Shown one piece after another: positions 34,860-43,809 of a DNA stretch of 64,000 nt (within the stretch, counting starts at the first letter, position 1; every line of letters starts with the position of its first letter). The stretch lies in assembly GCA_020912385.1 (NCBI GenBank), contig CP087223.1, forward strand, positions 496,001-560,000. The letters are read 5' to 3'. Origin of the DNA: Neofusicoccum parvum (lineage: Eukaryota > Ascomycota > Dothideomycetes > Botryosphaeriales > Botryosphaeriaceae). A program made the position numbers and the translations under genes. Below the pieces are notes generated by a model. That model worked only from the letters and a program-made list of their open reading frames with translations. It ran no database searches and was not told the DNA's origin.

Positions 34860-35703
34860 TCCTAATAGTTAACTAACTATAGAAATTCTAGTCTACTTTC
34901 TAATATCTTAGTATTAGAGAGAATACTCTATAAAGCTATCTAATCCTCTATAGTTTACTAGTAATCCTAAGAAGGAACTATCCTTTAGGTACTAAAAGAC
35001 TAAGATATATAATAAGCTAGAGGTTAACGCTAACTATTATAAGATAAAAAGAATTAAGATCTCCTATATTTTTTCTTATACTACGGGAATCGCCTTAGAT
35101 ACTATTAGACTAAATATTTATAAAGGACCTACTATCTTTTAGATAGTAGAGGAAGCCTTTATCCTTCTTATCTCTATATTTAATAACCTTTACTTCCTCT
35201 AGAATAAGTACTAGGAATTCTACTACTTCTACTAGAATATAATACTCTTTAACTCCTTCTATATAAAGTTTATTACCCTTACTATAGAATCTAAACTTCT
35301 AAGGGACTAGTAGTTTAAGGAGATATAAACTCGCCTCTTAGGAGGACTTTATTATAGACTAGTACCTATTAAGAACTCCTTAAACTTCAGCTTCTAGGAC
35401 CTTACGGCTCGTACTTATATACTAGATAGGGAACTCTAGAATAATATTAAGGTAGTAGAGAAGAAGAAGAAGCGTACTAATAAACTCTTAAAGAATACTA
35501 AGCTAATAGTAGAGTATACTACCTCTAGGTAGAAATAGAAGAAGTTACTAATAGCTAAGAAATAGGATTCTTACTATAAGAAGAACCGTTACTTTCACTA
35601 CTATTAGAAAGAGTATATAGCTAACACCTATTCTACTAAGGCGGTTATTATTACTAATACTAAGCCGGACTCTAGATTAGCTAAAGACTTAGGAAAAGAG
35701 TAA
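34860..35703 (+). pseudogene. Degenerate retrotransposon gag
   Basis: Heavily TA-mutated. Plus-strand translation across stops keeps the pattern of a Ty3/gypsy Gag ('ISYIFSYTTGIALDTIRLNI', 'NKY*EFYYFY'), a basic stretch ('VVEKKKKRTNKLLKNTK') and a ruined zinc knuckle ('NRYFHYYWKEYIANTYSTK', with each expected Cys now Tyr). The Cys-to-Tyr changes are G-to-A, as expected from RIP. The element is interrupted by the 70-bp insert at 35709 and fades by 35965. Confidence 0.55.
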
Positions 35704-35708
35704 CTTCT

Positions 35709-35778
35709 TATCAGACAATATAAAGCCTATTAGCACGCACTGGTAACAGTGTGGCGTCGTACTTTTGCCAGTTCGACA
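35709..35778 (+). mobile_element. 70-bp TG..CA element with 5-bp target duplication (copy 1)
   Basis: It begins 'tatcagacaatataaagcc' (first TG changed to TA) and ends 'ttttgccagttcgaca'. The 5-bp duplication 'cttct' is at 35704-35708 and 35779-35783. Inside is the hairpin 'cactg-gtaa-cagtg'. The same 70 bp occurs inverted at 49402-49471 with a different 5-bp duplication. It looks like a very short solo LTR or a miniature element. Confidence 0.8.
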
Positions 35779-35965
35779 CTTCTAGTAAAGATACACCTAG
35801 AAGTAAGAAAAAGATTTTATTTACTAGAGTATAGATTACTTCCCTCTAGTATCCTAACCTAGAACCTATTATTACACACTATACACTATCTAGTTAAGGA
35901 AAGAAAATATAGATAGATATAATAGTTAATACTAAAGTCCTTATATATACTACTATAAGTAAAAA

Positions 35966-36346
35966 CCTAGGCTACTAGTTAAGGACTACCTTAATAGTCG
36001 AGAACCCCAACTAAAAGGCCTATTAGATGGACCCTAAGGAATACTAAAAACCTTAGAATTCCTTGAGAAAACAAGGATATCCACCTAGAAGTAATATCTA
36101 GATAACCCGTCTAGCAAGATATTATAAACACGTACTTCTACCTCTTTCCTCTATCTTTCCTAAGTATTTCCTAGATATATTCCTATATTTATCTTCGTAA
36201 ACCCTTTTACTTCCCTTTTCTATTAGTTATCCCCTTGGTAAAGGAACCGTTGATTTTAGAAGATTGAAATGTACCTAGCCCCCATATAGAACGGGCCTAG
36301 CCCCGTCTGTAATAGTCTTAGACTCTACACAAACGTTAAACATAGA

Positions 36347-36389
<43 letters not shown>

Positions 36390-36396
36390 ATAGACG
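35966..36396 (+). mobile_element. 5'-truncated LINE-A with (TAAA)n tail
   Basis: Matches the 3' end of LINE-A at 31360-31752: 'gaaccccaactaaaaggcct', 'aaccgttgattttagaagat', then (TAAA)n to 36392. It abuts the inverted LINE-A copy that follows, so 35967-36112 and about 36397-36535 form inverted repeat arms. Confidence 0.8.
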
Positions 36397-36932
36397 GGTT
36401 GTCTAGATACTACTTCAAGGTGGATATCCTTATTTTCTCAAGGAATTCTAAGGTTTTTAGTATTCCTCGGGGTCCATCTAATAGGCCTTTTAGTTAGGGT
36501 TCTCGACTATTAAGATAGTCCTTAACTAGTAGCCTTTCAGCTCTATATTTAGGGCACCTAAGTAGGAGGTGTTTAAGCGTTTGTTTTAAGGTATTAGTAC
36601 ACTTATACCGCTCGTTATCTACTCGATTAAAGCGGTATAAATAGGACTTAAAGTAGCCATGTCCTATCTTTAGCTAGATAAAGGCCGAGGTAATTTCCCA
36701 CTCTATAGGGGGGATATCAATCCTCTTACTTATTTTCCAGCTAAAGGTGTTTATATAGCTAGAGGGTTTTAAGTTCTCCTTGACTTTTAATATCCTCTCT
36801 TCCCACCGTTGTTTAATACTAAGTCTAATTTGCATATGATAGTATACTAGACTAGTAGTACTATTCTTAGGTGGGAGTTTAGAGGCGTATTTAGCTAGGG
36901 AATCTACTAGTTCATTACTATAGATATTCTCT
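36397..36932 (-). mobile_element. LINE-A fragment (minus), interrupted by LINE-B
   Basis: The minus strand reads the LINE-A C-terminal region ('NELVDSLAKYASKLPPKNS', 'MQIRLSIKQRWEERILKVK'), close to that at 22494-22748. It is cut at 36932 by LINE-B and resumes at 38180-38237 ('ttcccttaacttattagcgg'). Its own 3' tail is missing. Confidence 0.8.
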
Positions 36933-38165
36933 AGGGCTAGAGCACTCAAGCAGTGCACATCCCTCTCTAGACTCGCAGTATCCACCTAGGGAGCCTCATT
37001 CACTAAAGCCCGTCATATCTATACAGCAGTGGTGAGGCCAGTCCTCACCTACGGCTGCGGGGTGTGGCATGTCCCGGAGGGGATCCCAGGGTGGAGGAAA
37101 ACAGCCATCCAGCCACTGCAGAAGATCCAAAACCAGTGCCTACGCACCATCTCAGGGGCGTACAAGTCAACCAGCACATAAACCTTAGAGCATGAGACGG
37201 GGATCCCCCCGCTCTCACTCCACCTGGATGAACTAACACTAGCCCAGACTATTAGGGCTAGGGATGGCCCAGTAGCAGCAGTGGTAGAGGAAACTTGCCA
37301 GAGCATCAAACAGATAGCCCGGGCTACTCTGGGCGCTAGAGGCCCAGCCGGCCCAGCTCGAAGAACCCTACTCAGAGCAAGGGTAACCTCCCTTCTCAGC
37401 AGCTGCCCTACCCTCCCGGAGCGAACAAGGTTACGCATAGCATGTAGGAAGAAGTGGAAGAAGAGATGGACAAAGCACACTAGCCAGGAAAGGCGGCACA
37501 GGCCAGTGGCCCAGAGCACACAGTGGAACCCAAAGATTCGACAAATTCACAGCGAACTGTCCAAGCCACAGAGCACACTCGCCACTCTACTGCGTACTGA
37601 GCATATTAGGCTGGAGGACTTCCTCTCTAAGCGCAAGGTGCCAGGACACCCCAGCCCCGCCTGCCCATGCGGCTGGCATAGGTAAACCCCAAAGCACATC
37701 CTCCTCTTCTGCCCCCACTTCCAACAGGGTAGGGCACAGATGCTCCAAAAGGCGGAAACTACAGACTACCACTCCCTTCTCTCTACAAAAAAGGGAGTCA
37801 AAGCAGCAACAGACTGGTTCTTATGCCTAGGGCTGCTCAAGCAGTTTAGCCTGGTCAGGGAATTAATCCAGGAGGACAGCCAGGAAGAGGAACCAGGAGG
37901 ACCACCAGGACTACTCGGACCCGGACAACTACGAGGATAAGGGCTGAAGGGATAGGGCTAGTAGGTGAATGTAGGGCTGCTACAGCAGCCGCTACCGGTA
38001 AGCAGGGAAAACAGAACAAGAATTGGACATCATACCTAGATCGAGAGGAGGGGTTTTTGCCAGGCGAAAAGGTTTTCCCCCTCGTGTAAAATAACTACAG
38101 ATAGCCAGCCCCGCATGGACCCGTAAGGGAGCTATATCGGGAAGAAATGAATTTATCTATCTATC
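36933..38165 (+). mobile_element. LINE-B 3' portion, least mutated copy
   Basis: 5'-truncated insertion with a 14-bp target duplication 'tatagatattctct' (36919-36932 and 38166-38179). The plus-strand frame reads the post-RT region ('RPVLTYGCGVWHVPEGIPGW', 'PLSLHLDELTLAQTIRARDG'), a basic segment ('CRKKWKKRWTKH'), a C-terminal zinc motif ('CPCGWHR*TPKHILLFCPHF') and an Asp/Glu/Gly tail. Only a few stops are present, so this is a younger copy or partly escaped RIP. It ends with (TATC)n. Confidence 0.9.
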
Positions 38166-38237
38166 TATAGATATTCTCTTAGCCGGGCGTCCACTCTAGG
38201 GTAATAGTATTCCTATTTTCCCTTAACTTATTAGCGG

Positions 38238-38700
38238 CTAGAAGAAAGAGAGGTAAATTATATCTAAAAAATAGTCGTGAATTAAAAGTTAATACTTCGA
38301 GTAATATCTTACCCAACTATTATTTTTATAAAACATACTATAAGGATAACAGTATATAGTATGGAATTACGGCTCTATGGATAGCGAAATGGATTTTCTA
38401 TTTGGGAAAACCGTATCCCCCTTCTACTTCAGAGTAATATTACGATCGTGTTAACCACATGTGCCCGTAATCACGTGCTTCATCTTCGTTCAACAAAAGC
38501 TACACTAGCCTCAACACTACCCCTTTGCTCCCCTACTTACTATAGCCAAGGTTAATGAAAAAGGCCACGGTGTTCTTTCAAATACGTAGTATATAGGTAG
38601 CTCAGATAGCCTTAATTTACAAGACAGCGGTGTCTACTTTCTCGCGCCGTTCAACAGATCGTAATACTTAAGACCCGTTAATTAGAAGCGTACCATCATG
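38238..38700. repeat. Fragment of dispersed non-coding repeat R2
   Basis: Shares two segments in the same order with 49770-50455: 'cccgtaatcacgtg' with its flank 'aaccacat', and a right end 'cagcggtgtc' followed by 'tttctcgcgccgttc'. No coding capacity. The right end 'ctcgcgccgttcaaca' resembles a terminal repeat. Confidence 0.5.
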
Positions 38701-38759
38701 CATTAATTATATCGCTAATCGCCATCGGCGCTATCGATGAGTAAAGGCGCTAGTATCAA

Positions 38760-39580
38760 GTGTTTGCGGAAAATCAACAAAAGGATAAAGGCATGGTGCA
38801 CGTACAATTCAGTACGTCCTTTCTGGTCTTTCTACTTATTATATATTCCTGCTTGGATATACTAAATGTACAACAGCAAAATGTAGATATAGCTATCAAC
38901 CCCATGGTGGACTATGTAGCAACACGACGGAGCAGCGGGGCCCTGCTCGGTTGGGAGTCGATAATGATGGGTACTTTGATAATAGCGGTGGAGGCAGCCG
39001 TTTCCTAATCAGATGCTCGAAGCCTTTTCCGGCGGTACTAGCGTCTCGCCGTCTCCCTCTACGATTTAGCAGGAGTCCGGTGGGGGTGGTGTTGCGGTAT
39101 GGCGCGTAGGCGAGGTGGTTGGATGGGGGTGGGGTTGGTTCCTCTCTAGCGGTTGCGGTAGTGGAGGCCGAGACGGGTGTGATGGTGGCTATCTTCAACA
39201 GCGGTGGGACAGTTACAAAGTGTGCTCGGAGAAAGGAAACTTCCTCTTCATCTGACAAAGCGCGCCTCGTGCTGGCCACAACCGACCAAGTCTACACCGC
39301 CGCAGCCATTCATATTCCAGGCGCTGCTTTATTGACATCCGTGTGAAGCATTCAGAGACCGCTTCCGAAGATGGCAATGTTCTCAATTAAAGCGGGGTAT
39401 ATATATACTGCCTGGTCTGGCTGTAAATTGCGGTTAATGAAAATCAACAAGAGAATATTGAATTCAGACTGGTACGAAAAATAATCATGTATCACAAGGT
39501 CAAGTTCTATTCAGATACCCAAATCGATGAACATCTAACCGCCAGAGCAACATCAAGAAGAAGCTTTGGTTGAATGAATT
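38760..39580. other. No convincing gene
   Basis: Opposing frames of 82 residues (plus, 38760-39008, one hydrophobic stretch) and 127 residues (minus, 38896-39279) overlap each other and have no known domain. Composition moves from AT-rich to GC-rich at about 39000, the start of the gene island. Confidence 0.3.
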
Positions 39581-39812
39581 TTGAGCAATCAAATTAACAA
39601 AAGTAGGCTGGGCTCCGAATTAAACCCAACTCCGCCAGAGGATATCGATCAGCACATCAACGCCATGGACGCCCCGTTCTCCTTCCACGGTGGTACCAGA
39701 TGCACGCCAATCAAACGACGCACCGCCGCAACAAACTCACCCGCTGCTGTCGAGCCGGCAGCCACGTTCTCCTCCCACCCACCCGCTGCAGCCATGTCCT
39801 CCCTCCACCCAC

Positions 39813-40248
39813 TCACCTCTCGCCATCAGTGTCCCCCACGAGAATGCCAACCTCCCGAGCCCGCTTCAGGAGGCATTCCGCACGTTCCTTCAGCCGACCA
39901 TCACCGACCCGTGGCACCAGCGTCTCCAGCAGGAAGGCGATATGACGCACGGCCGACGAGCCGCACGTGGATGGGGCGTTCCGAGGCGCGCGGGCCGTGG
40001 TAGCGCGGGACGCGGCCCGCCAGCGCGTCGCAGCGGGCGATGCAGTCGTAGGCCATGGTCTCGGTGCAGAACGCGTCGTCGTTGTGGTACTGGACGGTCG
40101 TGGCGCGTTAGCCGGGCGCACCGTACGGCACACAGGAGTGGCGGATTACCTTCTTCAGCGCGACGGGGCGACCGTCAAGGGTGGTCGCGAAAATGCTGCC
40201 GTCGCGGCCATCGTGCCGGAGGCTGGTTTCGCCGAGAAACGGGTCCAT
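39813..40248 (-). pseudogene. Broken kinase-like gene (paralogue of 47789-49014)
   Basis: Exon 1 (40248-40150) encodes 33 residues, 'MDPFLGETSLRHDG' to 'GRPVALKK', a kinase N-lobe with the VAIK-type lysine. An intron (40149-40090, 60 bp, GTAATC..GCTAAC..CAG) follows. Exon 2 reads 'YHNDDAFCTETMAYDCIARC' (an alpha-C helix with its Glu) and 'GRVPRYHGPRASERPIHVRL', but then reaches a stop at 39903-39901. The homologous continuation ('RHIAFLLETLVPRVGDG', 'LLKRAREVGILVGDTDGER') is in another frame and stops at 39813, so a frameshift of one base near 39970 is likely. The catalytic loop remnant lacks the usual His and RN. The exon 1 length and intron position match the intact paralogue exactly. Confidence 0.7.
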
Positions 40249-40716
40249 TGCGCGCGGGAGAATGGGTGAGGAGGGAGCTTGCGCAGGGTGGAGCAGGTAG
40301 ATGACGGTGTTGGCAGAGGAAGAGTGAGGAGCGGAGGCTGTGTGGGCGGAGGAAGAGTGAGAAGCGGAGGCTGTGCGGGCGGAGGAAAAGCTAGAAGCAG
40401 AGGCTGTGTGGGCGGAGGAAAAGCGAGAAGCGGAGTCTGCGGGAGTGGAGGCGGGATGACGAGCGGAGGCTGCGCGCAGGGCGGAGGAAGAGTGGCAGGC
40501 GCAGGGTGGAGCGGAGGGGCAGGGTTTGCTGCCTTCGCTTCCACGGACAGGCACCCATGCGCGACAACACCAACACCCCGCCATCTGCGTGTCCACGCTT
40601 GCATTCGCCCTGATTGTGCCATCGTGTTTGCCGCAATGCTTACAAAAGCCGCCCGTTGCCTGCGCCGGCACCATGGCCCCGCAGCCGCAAAGCCAAACCC
40701 TGGTGACCACCCCCAA
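40249..40716 (-). CDS. Cys-rich and Ser/Ala-repeat extension in frame with the kinase-like exon
   Basis: The frame of kinase exon 1 stays open upstream to an ATG at 40716. It begins 'MGVVTRVWLCGCGAMVPAQA' and has the Cys pattern CxC-x12-CxxC-x19-CxCC (residues 10-51), a possible zinc ribbon. A Ser/Ala/His segment with 11-residue repeats follows. It could be a separate small gene, an N-terminal fusion to the kinase-like domain, or a chance frame. The paralogue at 47789 has no such extension, which argues that the kinase proper starts at 40248. Confidence 0.35.
40315..40445. repeat. 33-bp tandem repeat, about 3.5 copies
   Basis: Copies of 'gcggaggctgtgtgggcgga' plus 'ggaaaagcgagaa' follow each other with period 33. 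On the minus strand each unit encodes an 11-residue Ser/Ala/His repeat. Confidence 0.75.
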
Positions 40717-40766
40717 CTGCCCTCTTCGTCTTCCCCCGCACAGCTCGGCTGGTCACTCTTCTTTCC

Positions 40767-41507
40767 ATGGCCCGACAGAAGCTGCGAGAATGGCTCATGA
40801 CCCCCAGCCCCAAGCTCACCACCGTCACGCCTGGCTCCACCACCAAGACAGTGACCGGCACCCAGGACACGACGTGGCCGCGCGTGCCGTCGTGGAGCAC
40901 GTGGGCCGACTTCAACCACGTGTCGGTCACGAAGCTTCTCCACGAAATCCTGGAGGCGGAGTACGAGCTGCCGGCCAGCCCGCCGCGGCTGCCCGCTGCC
41001 CAGTGCGCCATCACCGACGAGCGCACCTACGAATTCGCCCTCATCAAGTTCCACAACCAGGTGGTCAGCGAGGCTCTGGATGCCGTCGGCAGGCGCTTCC
41101 CGCTGCTTGGGGCCAAGCTACGCTGCTGGGCCTGTGGCCACCACGCCCGCCACAACGACATTATCGGCAAGCCTGACTTGGCCGCCATTCCGGCCACGCC
41201 CCCGCCCGACTTCTCGACCTCCCTTCCCGATTGCGTGTGCCCCGGTGACTCCAAGTACCGCTTTGAGAACTTTCCTCCGGCCGCACCTCAGTTCAGCTCG
41301 ACCGCGGTGGCTCAGGACAACAGATGGGCGCAGGTGTACCTCCGCCAAGCCGCCCACTACGCCGTCCAACGCCGCACCCGCTACTTTTACCTGCTCACCC
41401 CGTGCAACCTTGTGGTGTGCAGACGGCGTGCGTCGGGAGGGAGCCATCTGCCCGCGAACGAGCCGGTAAGGCCCGAGATTGCAGCGACCCTGCCGCCGAC
41501 GACGTGA
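40767..41507 (+). CDS. PD-(D/E)XK nuclease-like protein (246 aa)
   Basis: An uninterrupted 246-residue frame starting 'MARQKLREWLMTP'. A helical region with 'EFALIKFHNQVVSEALDAVG' (about 89-108) is followed by 'NDIIGKPDLAAI' (Asp137), then 'CVCPGDSKYRFENF' (Asp161-x-Lys163) and 'AQVYLRQAAHYAVQ'. The order GKPD ... GDSK ... Q is that of the PD-(D/E)XK nuclease core. A CxxC pair (120-123) may add a metal site. C-terminal 'RYFYLLTPCNLVVCRR' would be the last strands. It is divergent from the kinase-like locus, with only 50 bp between the outermost ATGs. Nuclease activity and substrate are not shown. The codon usage is GC-rich, like the rest of the island. Confidence 0.65.
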   Translation: MARQKLREWLMTPSPKLTTVTPGSTTKTVTGTQDTTWPRVPSWSTWADFNHVSVTKLLHEILEAEYELPASPPRLPAAQCAITDERTYEFALIKFHNQVVSEALDAVGRRFPLLGAKLRCWACGHHARHNDIIGKPDLAAIPATPPPDFSTSLPDCVCPGDSKYRFENFPPAAPQFSSTAVAQDNRWAQVYLRQAAHYAVQRRTRYFYLLTPCNLVVCRRRASGGSHLPANEPVRPEIAATLPPTT

Positions 41508-43600
41508 GCAACCAACTCAGCATGAACGTTGCCCTGTTCGCCATGCACATTTTGGCGAGTCTCTCACATGACGTCCGCCCACACTACACCTCGATTGAAA
41601 ATGAATATGGACCTCTGTTGTCACAGCACCTTGAGATGTGATCGACGGGTCATCACTTATCTGATTTTTCTCGGATCAGCTTTCATTCGATGCGGGAAGG
41701 AAGGCAAAAGCAGGATTCGTTGTTGTTGGGCTGGAGAGGAACGGATATCAAGGATTCAGACACTGATAAGGTTGGAAAGCTGGCTGTAAATATAGCTCTG
41801 CTATGACTGAGCTCTCTGAAACATGGACGCCCATGGGCCATAAGTTTTGATGATGCTTCTGACTTGATGATGCTTCTGACTTGAGCACAGGTGACGGCCA
41901 AACCCTATCATTGCATTCCCTTTCGTTTCTGGGTTCTGCTCCGGCTTGCCTTTTATTGAACTTGCTCACTGCTATTTCCCCTCTCCCATCCCCATGGCCG
42001 CCCCTCGCTCCCCATCGCCGTCAAAGCCAGCATTTCCGCCGTGCTTGTCCTGGCCCGAGAGGGGCCGTGGCTTAACATCGACGACGACACCCTGTAACCA
42101 ACGGGCCCGAGCAAGGCGTAATCTTCCAGGCCGGGGTCACGGCTTCTTCGAGGATGTCGCCAACAAGCTGATAGAGCGCATGCCAAACATGAAAATCACC
42201 TCATCGCTTCCCTTTATCATATCCATTGACCGTTCGCGCCGGGAAACACCAGCGGGACTCTTTGCAGGGACGGTGGAGCAAGACGAGCATCTCTCACGAC
42301 GAGCATCTCTCACGATGAGCACCTGGAACCGGAAGTCAAATATATTCCGCATCGTCCTTTGAAGGAAGGAAGCGTGCAGTGTCTGATGCGGTAAAAAAGG
42401 GTTGGACCTGACCATGATTGAGGCGAGGGAAAGCTTACACAGCATGACGCCGAATGGCAATACAACAAGGCTGGCGCTGGACCATTGAAGGCGGCCGCAA
42501 TCATGTGCATTCAACGCACGGCTACGTAGAGGCCAGGACACGAAAGCAACGAAGCGCAAGGATGCCTGAAGCAAAGCAGATGAAGGAAGCAGCTCCGTTC
42601 TGAACAGCATGAAGCTACAGGTACCACGGAAAAATTCCTCCGCAGCCTCCCTTATCAGCTCTGGGTGCCAGCTAGAGCCCCTCGACCACACTCGAGACTC
42701 GGCTTGATAGCTTTATGCCCGCGAGCAACGTGGCTCACCCATCTGCGAAATCAGACCATTGTCGACTCGACCCAATGCGATCCGCTTCAGCGGCGGATCG
42801 GAGATCATGCCAGCAGTGAAGCCCGAGCGAAACGCCTCCGCGCTTGTCCAAATCCTTCCCAAACTCTCTTGTTGCCTGCGAGTATTGTGCTGTACGAGGA
42901 AGACTCGGTCTGTGGATGTGGCGGCCGGCGGAGGACGGGTGACGATGACGATGCCGGTGACATGTCGTTGAGCCTGGGAGCCCGTGCAGGCGAGACAAGG
43001 CAAGGAGGGTGTGCTACTGGTGCTCAGTGTCAGACATACTTGGACCCTTTTCGTGTCACGAACTCACTGGTGCGGGCCAGCCCGTCCCGGGCGGCGCTGA
43101 CCCCTGGATTCACCCTGCCTTTGGTGTGCCGGTCGCGGGGATGTGGCCGTGGAGTAGGCGCGGGCGAGGGAGGGGGGCGGACGAGCAGATGGGGACGGTC
43201 GGTCGGGGAGTGGTTCGAGGGTTGGAGGGTTCGATGGGTCGATGTCGAAAGAAACTCGGGCATGACTCGCTCTGGCTTCGTTACAGAGGAGTAGCTCGCG
43301 TTAGTGCGGCGTGGGATTGGCCTGGCGCAAAGAATGCGTCGATCGACCTGCCTGCCCGCGTTAGAGTGCTGACATGACGCAGCCTTGAACATCAGCCTGT
43401 TGTGGCTGCTGAAGAACATGTGTCGGGTGGGAAGCGCTGTGGTCTTTGTTTTTCGTGGGGGTCGCTTTCGCGTTGCGTGTTGCGCGTTGCGCGTTTCGTG
43501 TTTTGCAGCGTTTCGCGTTTTTTTGTTTTGGTTTTCCGTTTGTCGTTCCACCTTTCCCTTCTCCTCCGCCTTCGCCTTCGCCTTCTCCTCCTCCTCCTCC
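41508..43600. other. Intergenic region of the gene island
   Basis: No recognised domain. A 184-residue minus-strand frame (42137-42691) is the longest but has competing frames. Short tandem duplications occur at 41849-41885 ('gatgatgcttctgacttgat' twice) and 42279-42318 ('gacgagcatctctcac' repeated). Composition stays GC-rich. Confidence 0.3.
42137..42691 (-). CDS. Hypothetical 184-residue ORF
   Basis: An ATG-initiated frame without recognisable domain. It has moderate hydrophobic stretches in the middle ('ASLVVLPFGVMLCKLSLAS'). A plus-strand frame (41946-42362) overlaps part of it. I list it only because it is long for this GC content; it may be non-coding. Confidence 0.2.
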   Translation of the reverse strand: MWSRGSSWHPELIREAAEEFFRGTCSFMLFRTELLPSSALLQASLRFVAFVSWPLRSRALNAHDCGRLQWSSASLVVLPFGVMLCKLSLASIMVRSNPFLPHQTLHASFLQRTMRNIFDFRFQVLIVRDARRERCSSCSTVPAKSPAGVSRRERSMDMIKGSDEVIFMFGMRSISLLATSSKKP

Positions 43601-43760
43601 TGCTTCTCTCCCACACCAATTCTTCCAGCAACCCCCATCATCAATCCCCATCATCAATCCCCATCATCAGTCCCCATCATCAATTCTTCCAGCAACCCCC
43701 ATCATCAACCCCCGTAATCAGCCCCCATCATCAACCCTCATCATCAACCCTCTTCCTTCC
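43550..43760 (+). repeat. Pyrimidine tract and (CCCCATCATCAAT)n array before the chromodomain gene
   Basis: 43550-43612 is almost pure C/T ('ccttcgccttcgccttctcc' and similar), a common feature of fungal promoters just upstream of transcription starts. It is followed by about ten imperfect copies of a 12-13-bp unit 'ccccatcatcaat' (43620-43756) ending about 50 bp before the ATG at 43810. The array probably lies in the 5' UTR. Confidence 0.7.
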
Positions 43761-43809
43761 TCTTATCCCCTCACTACAGTCACCCACGCATCACCCACTC
43801 GCATCAGCA

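Noticed and set aside
35966..38237. Twin-priming inversion of one LINE-A insertion
   Set aside because: The tail lies in the middle rather than at one end, and the two parts overlap in sequence, so two separate insertions fit better.
38760..39008. 82-residue plus-strand ORF with a hydrophobic stretch as a small secreted or membrane protein
   Set aside because: No clear signal-peptide start and an opposing ORF of greater length; not enough support.
40090..40149. Premature TAA in the kinase-like gene as a nonsense mutation
   Set aside because: It falls inside a well-formed 60-bp intron with a CTAAC branch site at the same position as the paralogue's intron. The real lesion is the later frameshift.
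40155..41054. 299-residue minus-strand ORF opposite the nuclease-like gene
   Set aside because: Shadow of the nuclease-like gene and the 33-bp repeat; no motif of its own.
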